Of a stretch of 64,000 nt of DNA, positions 19,201 to 27,102 are shown one piece after another; position 1 is the stretch's first letter; every line of letters starts with the position of its first letter. The translations under genes and the position numbers were made by a program. The stretch comes from Ruminococcaceae bacterium YRB3002 (GTDB lineage: Bacteria > Bacillota > Clostridia > Saccharofermentanales > Saccharofermentanaceae). The stretch is from positions 1 to 64,000 of the forward strand of contig FMTG01000008.1 in the NCBI GenBank assembly GCA_900099715.1. The letters run 5' to 3'. The notes below the pieces were generated by a model. It had not been told where the DNA came from, did no database searches, and worked only from the letters and a program-made list of their open reading frames with translations.

Positions 19201-21054
19201 CTGCGCATCAGCGAGAAAATCGATCACGAATACCCGCGCAACCTTTTCGCGCTCAAGAATATGATCGACCGTATGCTGGAAGGCTATGACTACAGATTTG
19301 GCTACGATGGGAATCAGCTCGATAACGTGATGAACATGTGGGTGGGATTCCTCGAGGGCAGCTTTGCGGGTGCGAACGGCACACCTCAGGGTGTTACTTT
19401 CGCGGACGAGCTCGCAGCAGTCTATGCGTTCATGCAGGGCCTGAGAGATAATACGGGCTTCCTCGGACGTGTTGCAATGGGCGTCATGACTTCGGGTATA
19501 TCTGAATATATCTTCTCAGCAATGACCATCGTGGAGAAGATACAGGTCGGCGTCTATTCCTGCAAGGGCGATAAGGACTTCGGATTCTGGGACGGCATGT
19601 ATATCGGTATCGAGGAGTATGCCAAGCAGAAGCTCATGGAGATGGCCTTCCAGAAAGGAATGTCGCTCATAGGCAACACATATCTGGCACCCAATTTCAC
19701 CATCGCAGACAAGCTCAGGCTTATCGGTAAAAATTGCCATAAGGCGATCAACGCAGCTGACAGATACATGAAGAGCAACAGCAAGCTGTACAAGATGGGT
19801 GATGATGCGCTTCAAAGCTGTAAGAACTTCTTCAACAGTTCAGCCGGAAGTGCCAAGAGTGCGATCGACGATACCATCAGAGGCGAAGCAGAAGCAGAAG
19901 CCCGCGTGGAACAGCTCCTCAAGCGCGACAGAAGGAGCCTGACTGCAGAGGAGCTTAAAGAACTCCAGTTCCATGAGAGAGGTATGGAGAGAGGTATCCA
20001 GAAAGTCAGAGATCTGTATGACATCCAGCGTGAGATGAATTCGACGTCAGACCCTGTCCGTCTCAAGCAGCTCAAGTCCAAATACCGCGATGTCGCCAAC
20101 GAGGTCTGGAAAGATAAATACGCGTTAAGACAGCTTCAGCGTATAAAGCATACCGATGGGGACAGCATCCGTGCACAGTTCAATAACTACAGGGAGACCC
20201 TGCTCGATGATGCTCAGCTGGAGGCTCTGGATGACGTATCCGCCGAGACCGGCATCCTGCGTGAGAACCTGTATGTATCGAATGTCAGCAACGGCAGCAA
20301 GGTAAAATACAAAACGGGCAAGAAAGTACCAAGTGACAGAGACGTATCCTTCAAGCAGAAGGTCCTGTCAGACAGAACGAGGGATCTTACCATCGACCAG
20401 AGCATCGGTCAGCGTGCCATGGCCAGAAGACTGTTCAGGAAGATCCACGGCCGCGATGCGGAGTCTATCGATGAGGCTCTGAGATTCATGGAAGAGATGG
20501 ACGTCACATACGTTCATCCTGAGGGAGACAGCGGCAGCAGCTATGTCTTCGAGCACAACCTCGAAGGATATGAGGATCTTACCGGAATGATCGGCATCAA
20601 GCCTGACGGCTCTATGGATAAGTCACTTCTGAAGGGCGATCTTCACAACAAGACTATCAATCAGGCTTCAGTCAGGCATAAAGGTGACGAGTGGTTCGGA
20701 AAGGCAAAGGATTCCTCCAGAAGAGCTGATGTACTCGAGGCTGAAGCAGGCGCTCTTACAGGAGAAGCACATGATGCTATGCTCGCCCGCGCTGATGAGC
20801 TGAGATGCACTGCACAGAGCGAGTATATTGAAGGTGTTTACCAGATCACAAAACAGGTTGAGAACATAATCATACCACGTGGCGTCATGCGCAAAGGCAT
20901 GAATCCGCTTCCTCCCAAAGCAATGGAAATCCATAAGCTGGCATTGCGTGTCGGTTACGACGTCTCCCCTGCCAAGTTTAAGGCGATACTGAGAGATGAA
21001 TATGGAATGACTTTGAACGGCTATGCTGAATACATGAGCAAGTTCCTTGACTAG
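16249..21054 (+). CDS. Very large zinc-ribbon membrane protein of unknown function
   Basis: The ATG at 16249 follows AGGTGG; a GTG nine bases earlier is also in frame. The product of 1601 residues begins with a zinc ribbon (Cys4/Cys7 and Cys18/Cys21), then about five membrane segments between residues 90 and 275. The region after the last one (from ..LLPARLVRADEADD) is beta-rich and acidic. A Gly/Ala-rich stretch near 540-560 leads into a lysine run (EEKKKKKKTKEKK), after which come Ig-like beta segments and, beyond residue 1000, mostly charged helical sequence to the C-terminus. No toxin, protease or nuclease motif was recognised. It stands alone with a hairpin after the stop. Confidence 0.7.
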   Translation: MKYCAKCGYKLPDTARFCTQCGYVFAGSPTSYVSFQAPSAAGEYLLADISPESLDTKNEKPEAVLTPVRSVLQLLRSMFTGVIRLFTTPRNLIAAVIFIVLWIVINMLRKNTSLPMEIPTLLTYAQGGTDRSNIFGIIGGILGKGVVLAFFLSLINGGLSRTGKGIKSLFSKTGSKISIVSLIIGTVISALTYFLLAGFTRASVFTVMVGISGALLAVQSAGGSGAFYRMIRSVTSKGSGDKRAVSTGRIRGLFSGLVLGFVIASLISVLLPARLVRADEADDEGHWELVNTESEIADSNADFDYGAGSVTMHRDPAGDGTYNQVYRFYYEGPSLSETYLPGSTGTFECSTSVDQFKMRYPYSNVPSPLEWNYTAEDGLMHLTMSVDSDESSSAGSLIETDRLDICMNFDNPFINGSAGDEYGTMWVRGSGYVGGYIYYQYTIPEGHPGDTMTITRVCHYGDITTSWIYRWVEPGEAVPTGSEGDIEEDVFTPAEDEPGEDKGTDIISDIVDGIRNSGLPGAAITAAGGALASGLITGASDEEEKKKKKTKEKKPSGYRMYVNKNFGNTLRRGAEAKWVYARIAELPPEGGEFSRDDLSSQIDVFSGDGVLSVSDGGMVNGYRAAIVKVPDDCTANEGCVSFRFAGKGGTFTRHVIFSITAGEILFPQENLALPACKLKYVRKSPDSGSRIGDGIYVMPFLVKDMPRESKVSGVIERIGATDMKGNYVDKKMINKPMPYKLALERDKEYGEHGIYNAIISEVADYELEAGISEGYALKITAEYGTAGTPGYEKIEGTLPIYRIHMGLALSVQTRSIPCYSKLKPGRDKKNKDQLEARDFELIYSEAQLMLFLCDERDLSIVRIPVIPERNVKVTATRVANERYCKIGDANKDHQKLVESLGISAFPTSEINDNGSRQIRLCSTAGWMDPPTRILADIEVTAKFEDKTYTVVKNVLLRSQEFRVAQNADDERRFLEKDKHVTEQLLRISEKIDHEYPRNLFALKNMIDRMLEGYDYRFGYDGNQLDNVMNMWVGFLEGSFAGANGTPQGVTFADELAAVYAFMQGLRDNTGFLGRVAMGVMTSGISEYIFSAMTIVEKIQVGVYSCKGDKDFGFWDGMYIGIEEYAKQKLMEMAFQKGMSLIGNTYLAPNFTIADKLRLIGKNCHKAINAADRYMKSNSKLYKMGDDALQSCKNFFNSSAGSAKSAIDDTIRGEAEAEARVEQLLKRDRRSLTAEELKELQFHERGMERGIQKVRDLYDIQREMNSTSDPVRLKQLKSKYRDVANEVWKDKYALRQLQRIKHTDGDSIRAQFNNYRETLLDDAQLEALDDVSAETGILRENLYVSNVSNGSKVKYKTGKKVPSDRDVSFKQKVLSDRTRDLTIDQSIGQRAMARRLFRKIHGRDAESIDEALRFMEEMDVTYVHPEGDSGSSYVFEHNLEGYEDLTGMIGIKPDGSMDKSLLKGDLHNKTINQASVRHKGDEWFGKAKDSSRRADVLEAEAGALTGEAHDAMLARADELRCTAQSEYIEGVYQITKQVENIIIPRGVMRKGMNPLPPKAMEIHKLALRVGYDVSPAKFKAILRDEYGMTLNGYAEYMSKFLD

Positions 21055-21074
21055 GATCACCCTGATAAGGCACA

Positions 21075-21107
21075 AACAACCTCCCCGTTTTGCACAGGGA
21101 GGTTGTT
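21075..21107. terminator. Hairpin between convergent genes
   Basis: AACAACCTCCC and GGGAGGTTGTT form a perfect 11-bp stem with an 11-nt loop between the 3' ends of the large zinc-ribbon gene and fucO. The U-tract is poor on both strands, so it may act as a bidirectional terminator or stabiliser. Confidence 0.6.
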
Positions 21108-21158
21108 CAGTATTAAGACATTAACAGATCATATGGATCAGATCGTCAGCGTATCCGC

Positions 21159-22304
21159 TTACATGAGTTTTCTGTAAAGCTCTATCATATCCTCAGCTGA
21201 TGCATCTCTCGGATTGCCCGGACGGCATGCATCTGCATAGGCCTCGTCTGCCAGCTGCTTAAGGTCTTCCTCACGGATCTTCTCATTCTTCACGGGGATC
21301 CCTACGTCCACAGAGAGCTGTCTGACGGCATCGATCGCTGCCTTCCTGTACTCAGCCTGAGTCATGGAGTCAACGCCTTCAACACCCATCGCCCTGGCGA
21401 TCTCACGAAATCTCTCACCGGTGTATTCCTGGTTGTATTCCATTACGATCGGCAGGAACATGGCACATGCAACACCATGAGGCGTATCGTAATGGGCGCC
21501 AAGGGTATGTGCCATGGAGTGAGCTATACCCAGACCGACGTTGGAGAATCCCTGACCTGCGATATACTGTGCCAGGGCCATCTGCTTGCGTCCTTCCGGG
21601 TCGCCTGCAACAGACTTGCGGAGATTAGCGGCAATGAGCTTTATTGCTTCGAGATGGAACATATCGGTCATCTCCCATGCAGCCTTTGTCGTATATCCCT
21701 CGATGGCATGCGTCAGGGCATCCATGCCTGTTGAAGCACAAAGAGCCGCCGGCATTGACAGCATCATGACAGGGTCTACGATGGCAACTTCAGGGATATC
21801 ATGCTCATCGACACAGACGAACTTCCTCTGCTTCTGAACATCAGTGATAACATAGTTGATGGTAACCTCTGCAGCAGTACCTGAAGTGGTGGGAACTGCG
21901 ATCGTCGGAACCGCATGATTCTTTGTTGGAGCTACTCCCTCGAGTGACCTTACATCCTCAAACTCCGGATTTGTGATTATGATGCCAATCGCCTTGGAAG
22001 TATCCATGGCAGAACCGCCGCCGACAGCAATTATGGAGTCAGCTCCTGCCGCCTTGAATGCTGCAACACCTGCCTGAACATTCTCAATGGTAGGATTGGG
22101 TTTTACTTCATCAAACAATGTGTACGCAATGCCGGCACCATCCAGGATATCTGTTATCTTTGCTGTCGTTCCGCACTTTACAAGTCCGGGATCTGACACT
22201 ACGAACACCTTCTTAAAACCTCTGGCTGCTGCAAGGCCGGGAATCTCGTTTATTGCTCCCTCGCCGTGATATGATACCTGATTAAGAACGATTCTGTTTG
22301 CCAT
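21159..22304 (-). CDS. fucO: Iron-dependent alcohol dehydrogenase, lactaldehyde reductase type
   Basis: The 381-residue enzyme reduces lactaldehyde to 1,2-propanediol (or an analogous aldehyde) with NADH. It has the group III Fe-ADH NAD motif IAVGGGSAMDTSKAIG near residue 95, a TTSGTAAEVTINYVITD block, and the iron ligands in MDALTHAIEGY and GLGIAHSMAHTLGAHYDTPHG. Similarity to E. coli FucO as I remember it extends over the whole length, including MANRIVLN at the start. The ATG at 22304 is chosen because GGAGGTG precedes it. No fucose or rhamnose genes lie nearby, so its physiological substrate is open. Confidence 0.88.
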   Translation of the reverse strand: MANRIVLNQVSYHGEGAINEIPGLAAARGFKKVFVVSDPGLVKCGTTAKITDILDGAGIAYTLFDEVKPNPTIENVQAGVAAFKAAGADSIIAVGGGSAMDTSKAIGIIITNPEFEDVRSLEGVAPTKNHAVPTIAVPTTSGTAAEVTINYVITDVQKQRKFVCVDEHDIPEVAIVDPVMMLSMPAALCASTGMDALTHAIEGYTTKAAWEMTDMFHLEAIKLIAANLRKSVAGDPEGRKQMALAQYIAGQGFSNVGLGIAHSMAHTLGAHYDTPHGVACAMFLPIVMEYNQEYTGERFREIARAMGVEGVDSMTQAEYRKAAIDAVRQLSVDVGIPVKNEKIREEDLKQLADEAYADACRPGNPRDASAEDMIELYRKLM

Positions 22305-22427
22305 AGGGTGCACCTCCATAAATAGAAATAAGTGAAAACCTTCACCCTTCAATTTTACTACCGCAGGAAGGGCTTTTGTATAAACAAAGTGAAAACTATA
22401 AGGGACCAGGCGGGTTTATTCCTATGC

Positions 22428-22433
22428 TATAAT
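22428..22433 (+). promoter_or_regulatory. Extended -10 element directly before the membrane-protein start
   Basis: TGCTATAAT (TGn plus TATAAT) lies nine bases before the ATG at 22443. Transcription should begin within a few bases of the start codon, leaving no room for a ribosome site. Confidence 0.5.
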
Positions 22434-22442
22434 CAACTTATT

Positions 22443-23090
22443 ATGAAATATGGTGAATCTGCATTTGATATAATCTATCTCCTGTTCGCGGTCACAGCCG
22501 GAGTGATCGTTCTTATAAGGCGCAAAGATTCTATAGGAAGGCTCATGGGTTCATCCGCACTTATCCTCGGTGCAGGCGATGCGTTTCATCTCGTACCCCG
22601 CGTTCTGAATTATTTTGTTGAAGATGATCTCACAGTCTGGCTTGGCACAGGCAAGCTTGTCACTTCCATAACAATGACCATATTCTATGTATTGCTCTTC
22701 TTCCTTCATACCAGACTTTTCAACCGGGAAGACAACGGCAGGGATCGTATCTGCATGGCAGTCCTGTTGCTCGTGGCTGCATTAAGGACAGTGATCTGTC
22801 TGCTGCCGGGCAACGACTGGATCAATGGCGGCAGTTCCGTATTCTGGGGAATCTTACGCAATATTCCTTTCGTGATAATTGGGATCATTATCGTCATCAT
22901 CTATTTCAAAACACGCGAAAAGAACAGGAACTTCAGGCGTGTTTGGATATACATCAGCCTGTCATTCCTGTTCTATATTCCTGTTGCAGTGGCAGCGTCA
23001 CTTCTTCCGGTACTGGGTATGCTGATGCTGCCAAAAACTATCTGTTACATGCTGATACTTGGCGTGTTCCTTAAGGAATCATCAAACTAA
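22443..23090 (+). CDS. Polytopic membrane protein of unknown function
   Basis: The 215-residue protein (MKYGESAFDIIYLLFAVTAG...) has six or seven hydrophobic segments separated by short charged loops and almost nothing outside the membrane. LGAGDAFHLVPRVLNYF is a distinctive loop. I do not recognise the family. The ATG at 22443 is preferred over upstream in-frame starts because sequence before it overlaps the fucO promoter region. It converges with the Crp/phosphotransferase genes. Confidence 0.6.
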   Translation: MKYGESAFDIIYLLFAVTAGVIVLIRRKDSIGRLMGSSALILGAGDAFHLVPRVLNYFVEDDLTVWLGTGKLVTSITMTIFYVLLFFLHTRLFNREDNGRDRICMAVLLLVAALRTVICLLPGNDWINGGSSVFWGILRNIPFVIIGIIIVIIYFKTREKNRNFRRVWIYISLSFLFYIPVAVAASLLPVLGMLMLPKTICYMLILGVFLKESSN

Positions 23091-23094
23091 CTGA

Positions 23095-23208
23095 TCAGCC
23101 TTCCTTCATTGAACTCCGGATCCTGCTAAGTGACTCCGGCGTAATCCCGAGATATGTTGCTATATAACGAAGCGGGACGCGTTCCGACAGCAGATGTCCT
23201 TCAGACAC
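23095..23208 (-). pseudogene. Duplicated C-terminal HTH fragment of the Crp-type regulator
   Basis: A 37-codon frame (GTG at 23208, touching the stop of the phosphotransferase gene) reads LLSERVPLRYIATYLGITPE and continues SLSRIRSSM, almost identical to the C-terminus of the regulator at 24090..24689. It holds only the DNA-recognition helices, without the sensor domain. A weak AGAGGT precedes the GTG. It is best read as the stub of a second regulator copy left by duplication and deletion. Confidence 0.7.
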
Positions 23209-24093
23209 TCATACCTCTGTACCGCTGCCTATAAGTTCATTAAGCATGCTGATGCTCTGTCCGGTAAGCATATCACGCAGATCCGGCGGGACACTCCTCT
23301 GTACAAAATCCAGGATCCTGATCAGACCCAATATGCGGGCCTTGTATTCGATCCCGGCCAGTTCTTCCCTGCTCATACCGTCATAATACAAAGAAAGCGT
23401 GCGTTTCCAGATATGGTAAGCATTTTCCACGGAGATACCAAGCTGTACCGTCGCAGCCTCCGGTGCCATCTGCGGGAACGTCAGGTATGAATTGGTGATC
23501 GTTGCCAGATCGAATACCGGATCTCCATAGCTGAGAGTATCCATGTCTATCATCATCGGTTTACCGTTAACTATGATGATGTTCTTCAAATGGAAATCAC
23601 CATGAAGGAGCTTGTTCGAATCAGGAACACCTTCTATGATCCCCCTGATCACATCTGCCGTATGAGCACCTGTCAGGTGTTCGGTGTTATCAACCCATTT
23701 GAAATGATCTGCCTTCATGTCCGCACAATCGGAAGTATCAGCATCCAGACTGTGGATATACCTGAGCAGTTCTACGGACATCCCGATAAAATCCTCCAGG
23801 TTGCCGGCAGAACGGTTGACAAAACTGTCCGTCGGTTCGGCATCGAGCAATTCATAAACGGCACCGAAGCATTTTCCGACCTTTACTATATCGAAAGAGA
23901 TTGCGGTGGGAACACCGAGGATGAAGGCGCGCTTGGCCCTCCTCTTCTCAGTCAGCACCCTCTCATAGGGGATGTCTTCCCTGTAGACCTTGACGATCTC
24001 ATCAGGCGCGATCCTGTACACGGAAGCATGTGCACCTCTTCCTATCAGTTCGCATCCCTCTATGCTCAATTGTTTAAGCTCATCCGCATTCAT
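23209..24093 (-). CDS. Aminoglycoside-phosphotransferase-fold kinase, TIGR02172-like
   Basis: A 294-residue small-molecule kinase with the APH fold. The N-lobe has LIGRGAHASVYRI and IVKVYRE (ATP lysine); the C-lobe has LLHGDFHLKNIIIVNGKPMMIDMD, giving the catalytic HGD..H..N and the metal-binding IDMD, then SYGDPVFDLATI. This combination is typical of the putative sugar phosphotransferases of the TIGR02172 group rather than of resistance enzymes. It overlaps the stop of the Crp-type regulator by four bases (ATGA), so the two are translationally coupled and probably functionally linked. Confidence 0.8.
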   Translation of the reverse strand: MNADELKQLSIEGCELIGRGAHASVYRIAPDEIVKVYREDIPYERVLTEKRRAKRAFILGVPTAISFDIVKVGKCFGAVYELLDAEPTDSFVNRSAGNLEDFIGMSVELLRYIHSLDADTSDCADMKADHFKWVDNTEHLTGAHTADVIRGIIEGVPDSNKLLHGDFHLKNIIIVNGKPMMIDMDTLSYGDPVFDLATITNSYLTFPQMAPEAATVQLGISVENAYHIWKRTLSLYYDGMSREELAGIEYKARILGLIRILDFVQRSVPPDLRDMLTGQSISMLNELIGSGTEV

Positions 24094-24689
24094 TTGGATC
24101 CACCATTCATGGAACTCCTGATCCTGCTGAGCGACTCGGGTGTGATCCCCAGGTACGTTGCAATATAACGCAGCGGAACCCGCTCAGACAGCATCGGATA
24201 CCTTTTTCTGAACGCTATATACCTCTCTGTGGCATTCTCGACCAGGAAGCCGTTCTCCCTGTAGATCTTATATCGCATCCCGCTTTCCAGGACAATGATC
24301 CAGAGATCCTTCAGGTGCTCATCACTATATATTAGCTCCTTCATGTCCTTCACATCGAAGAGCATGACCGTAGTATCCTCTATCGCTTCCCAGTTGGCCT
24401 GCATCTCATCAAAACCCACCATTCCGGAATCTGCGCACCAGTTTCCTTCTGCGGCAAAATACTGTGTGACGTCGTTATAATCCCCGTCAACATAGTAGCT
24501 TCTGACCACGCCGCTTAGCACCAATCCGGCGGAAGCTGCCGGATCGCCTGTCCTGGCGATGACTTCACCCTTTGAATACACCTTGAACCTGGACAGGCTG
24601 ATAGCCCTGGCGATGATATCTTCTGAGATGGAAAGACCCGATGCGTCGGACAGTTCCTTAAGATGTTTTATAAGATACGCTTTATCCAT
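24090..24689 (-). CDS. Crp/Fnr-family transcription regulator
   Basis: The 199-residue protein has a cyclic-nucleotide-binding-like beta roll at residues 30-125 (VYSKGEVIARTGDPAASAGLVLSGVVRSYYVDGD) and a short C-terminal HTH (VPLRYIATYLGITPESLSRIRSSM). The canonical cAMP-contact arginine/glutamate pair is not evident, so the ligand may differ. Proteins of this kind often regulate small efflux or phosphotransferase operons. It follows the CPBP gene by four bases and overlaps the phosphotransferase gene. Confidence 0.85.
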   Translation of the reverse strand: MDKAYLIKHLKELSDASGLSISEDIIARAISLSRFKVYSKGEVIARTGDPAASAGLVLSGVVRSYYVDGDYNDVTQYFAAEGNWCADSGMVGFDEMQANWEAIEDTTVMLFDVKDMKELIYSDEHLKDLWIIVLESGMRYKIYRENGFLVENATERYIAFRKRYPMLSERVPLRYIATYLGITPESLSRIRSSMNGGSK

Positions 24690-24693
24690 ATGT

Positions 24694-25380
24694 TTATCCT
24701 GTCACCACAATCCAATATACCAGAGCAATGAAGTTTATACCGCCGTGGGCGATCATCGGGGCAATGAGATGTCCTGTTTTCTTATACGCCCATATACATA
24801 TTAAACCAAGTATGAATGAAAATCCAAAGTTATACCAGTCAAGCATCGTGAACATCACGTTGAACAGTATCAGTGCACACATCTCACCCATGACAGGACC
24901 ACAGAAGACTTTCGCCAGACCTCTGAAGAGTATTTCCTTGACGATACCGCTCACCAGTGTCAGGGCAATGACCCCCATGACCGTTATGCCTATGGAAGGA
25001 CTACCGGCCTTGAACGCCAGATCCGTCTGTCCTTTATAAACGAGTGTCTGGAGCAGCGCGGCAATTCCGGATAATGCAAGAGCGATGATCCCTGTCAGGA
25101 TATCTTTTCCGATGCTTTTCTTTTCAAAGATCTCATCCTTGAGACTTATGCCGTTTTCCCTGAACAGGAGTACCGCTCCCGGCAGCAATATCATGTTTGC
25201 AGCTATCAGGATCAGATAATAGAAATACCTGTTTGACGTAACGTAGCTTGCAATATCGATAAAGTTCATCCCCTGCTTATAATGCGTATAAGCCATGAAG
25301 ATCTCGAAACCTGTGACAAACAGGGTCAGTACAGTAGTGATCGCGATCGCGCGTGTTGCATTTGTTTTTGAATTATCCAT
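24694..25380 (-). CDS. CPBP-family intramembrane metalloprotease homologue
   Basis: A 228-residue protein with seven or eight membrane segments. The conserved CPBP motif appears as KEILFRGLAKVF near residue 155 (the usual EE is KE here), with a second motif FNVMFTMLDWYNFGFSFILG and a final histidine motif MIAHGGINF. The Lys for Glu change may reduce or remove protease activity. The start at 25380 is supported by GGAGGTGATAACA before the ATG. It heads the operon CPBP-Crp-phosphotransferase. Confidence 0.8.
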   Translation of the reverse strand: MDNSKTNATRAIAITTVLTLFVTGFEIFMAYTHYKQGMNFIDIASYVTSNRYFYYLILIAANMILLPGAVLLFRENGISLKDEIFEKKSIGKDILTGIIALALSGIAALLQTLVYKGQTDLAFKAGSPSIGITVMGVIALTLVSGIVKEILFRGLAKVFCGPVMGEMCALILFNVMFTMLDWYNFGFSFILGLICIWAYKKTGHLIAPMIAHGGINFIALVYWIVVTG

Positions 25381-25493
25381 TGTTATCACCTCCGGTGAGA
25401 CGATATCAGACGGAAGATGATCCTGCATTGATGTATGTTAATTTGAGTGAAGTACCGTTACTTCTGCTCACATGCCATTGATCGAAGAAGAGT

Positions 25494-25522
25494 AATTTGT
25501 GTCAGCACTGCTGACACAAATT
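25494..25522. terminator. Near-perfect palindrome at the 3' end of a small membrane-protein gene
   Basis: AATTTGTGTCAGCA and its exact complement flank a single base, making 14-bp arms. It overlaps the stop codon of the gene at 25521..25787. It lacks a strong U-tract, so it is either a terminator of the convergent type or a protein-binding site for the divergent neighbour. Confidence 0.5.
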
Positions 25523-25787
25523 ATAAGTAAGACTCTTTCTTGTACTCATACAGCGCTCGCATACCCGAATAGATTAGGAATACCGCCATCTGCACCATAA
25601 CAAGATTTACCGTTATAACACTCCTGATCTCGCCGGCAAGGAACATGGTAACTGCAAGATCGGCAACTACCACCATAACAGTATGCCTGTCCCATTGGTG
25701 CTCTTTCATATAGGTTGCATATCTGTAAATCACATATACTATGCCCGCTACGACAGCACCTATTATCGTAAAAATAATTGTGAGCAT
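25521..25787 (-). CDS. Small membrane protein
   Basis: The 88-residue product (MLTIIFTIIGAVVAGIVYVIYRY...) has three hydrophobic segments and a charged middle loop (KEHQWDRH). The ATG at 25787 is preferred over a TTG at 25820, which lies inside a terminator. A TATAAT-like element is only four bases upstream of the ATG. No family recognised. Confidence 0.5.
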   Translation of the reverse strand: MLTIIFTIIGAVVAGIVYVIYRYATYMKEHQWDRHTVMVVVADLAVTMFLAGEIRSVITVNLVMVQMAVFLIYSGMRALYEYKKESYL

Positions 25788-25833
25788 TTTTATTATATAA
25801 TTATGGAAGATTTGGGTCAAAAAGCAAATAAAA

Positions 25834-25870
25834 ATCCCCGAAAGGCTTTATCTAAAAGGCTTTCGGGGAT
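25834..25870 (-). terminator. Terminator following the displaced guaA 3' end
   Basis: On the minus strand ATCCCCGAAAG pairs with CTTTCGGGGAT (11 bp) followed by TTTTATTT. It sits seven bases after the TGA of a guaA-like C-terminal fragment, where a guaA terminator would be expected before element insertion. Confidence 0.8.
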
Positions 25871-25877
25871 CTTGTTA

Positions 25878-25904
25878 TCACTCGTATTCGACTGTTACCG
25901 GAGT
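25878..25904 (-). pseudogene. Displaced 3' end of guaA (candidate attachment site)
   Basis: Nine codons read T-P-V-T-V-E-Y-E-stop, against T-P-K-P-P-A-T-V-E-Y-E-stop at the end of the intact guaA at 28701. Nineteen of 27 bases match, including ACTCGTA (plus strand). A terminator follows at once. This is the layout left when an element integrates into a gene's 3' end and supplies a new end. Confidence 0.65.
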
Positions 25905-25913
25905 GGAGACCAG

Positions 25914-26897
25914 CTATCTCAACTGCAGAACCGGATTCCCAAGCATGGATCTGACCGTTGTTTTGTAATCATCAATATCACTAAGCCTAGTAATAGTTGT
26001 AATTCTCTTCCCTGCATCCTTACTTGATGCTCCACAGTGATATACCTTCATATCCTTTGTGCCTTCATCAAGTACTATGTACCTGTCATGTGAACGATGC
26101 AGTGACTGAAGAAACGTAATCGTTCTTCCCGGATTCTCGGTCAGATAATCATTATACTCTGAAAGCCTTAATCCTGGCCTTGCTGCATTGTCGCTGATGA
26201 TCGTGATCTTTGCGTTCTTCTTGGAATGTGCCAAGTGATGCAGTGTTTTTGTCCCGATATAATCATCAATAACCATTATTTTGCTTTTGGCACTCCTGTA
26301 TATCTTCTGATATGCCTCATCTGCCTTGAACGGCTGTCCGTCAAGGATCAGGATTTCCTCGTTACTCAAACCCTGATCAAATAGTTTAATAAAATCAGAC
26401 AGATCGGTTTTGGAAACCATAGATTCACGCATTTCCTTTATCTCTTTTGAGTTCTCTTCAACCTTATCCACCAAAGCAAAATAATTCTTTTGTAATAGGA
26501 GCGTCTGATTCTCGATCAGATAGTCTTTCATTGCCTTGAACAAACGGACAAGGGCAATACTCTGACTTACGGCAAGATCTCCCTTAAGGGTACTCATAAG
26601 CATATATATCCCCTGTTCTGTAAAAGCATAAGGAAGATAACGTGAACCTCCCCAACTTGAGGTCAAGTTTTTTGACCTCAAGATATAATTAACTTCTTCC
26701 CTTGACAATTGAAATCTAAAATCATCCGGGAACCGGTCAATGTTATTTTTAACCTGCTGATTGAATGCCTTGGTAGAATAACCATATATCTCATCCAGAT
26801 CAAAATCCAGCATCACCCGCTGACTGCGGATAACATGAATCCTTTCTTTCAACATAGATTCAGTAACAACTATTATTCTATTATCCGTATTATTCAC
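25914..26897 (-). CDS. ORF6N-domain protein with PLD-like C-terminus
   Basis: The 327-residue protein begins with an ORF6N domain (residues 10-110: VIRSQRVMLDFDLDEIYGYSTKAFNQQVKNN..., FPDDFRFQLS, RYLPYAFTEQGIYMLM), a DNA-binding module typical of phage antirepressors and mobile elements. A coiled linker follows, then a C-terminal domain (about 200-320) with HDRYIVLD, an H-x-R variant of the phospholipase-D HxK motif. Only one such motif is seen, so two chains may form one active site if it is active at all. It overlaps the upstream 70-residue gene by eight bases. Confidence 0.8.
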   Translation of the reverse strand: MNNTDNRIIVVTESMLKERIHVIRSQRVMLDFDLDEIYGYSTKAFNQQVKNNIDRFPDDFRFQLSREEVNYILRSKNLTSSWGGSRYLPYAFTEQGIYMLMSTLKGDLAVSQSIALVRLFKAMKDYLIENQTLLLQKNYFALVDKVEENSKEIKEMRESMVSKTDLSDFIKLFDQGLSNEEILILDGQPFKADEAYQKIYRSAKSKIMVIDDYIGTKTLHHLAHSKKNAKITIISDNAARPGLRLSEYNDYLTENPGRTITFLQSLHRSHDRYIVLDEGTKDMKVYHCGASSKDAGKRITTITRLSDIDDYKTTVRSMLGNPVLQLR

Positions 26898-27102
26898 TGT
26901 CTAAACTCCTGATATCAAATTCCTCACCTATCTTGTTAATACACTCCTTCAGATGCAAAGCAACCGCCTTCCACCAATCAGAACCTCTCTCCCCTATAAT
27001 TGTGTCTATCTCTTCATCGGTCATATCTGAAAAGCATATATTCTGCCACCTGTCATCACGCTTAACCCTAAAGTAAATGCCATCGAGATCTCTGTTAATC
27101 AT
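26890..27102 (-). CDS. Small hypothetical protein of the mobile element
   Basis: A 70-residue soluble acidic protein (MINRDLDGIYFRVKRDDRWQN...). A GGGAG site precedes its ATG, which overlaps the TGA of the relaxase stub, and its end overlaps the ORF6N gene start. The chain of overlaps shows a single operon. The short charged form and its position fit an element-encoded accessory protein; no family recognised. Confidence 0.6.
   Translation of the reverse strand: MINRDLDGIYFRVKRDDRWQNICFSDMTDEEIDTIIGERGSDWWKAVALHLKECINKIGEEFDIRSLDSE

Noticed and set aside
23209-24093. Aminoglycoside resistance gene
   Set aside because: The motifs fit the TIGR02172-like group of putative sugar kinases better than resistance enzymes, and the context is regulatory.
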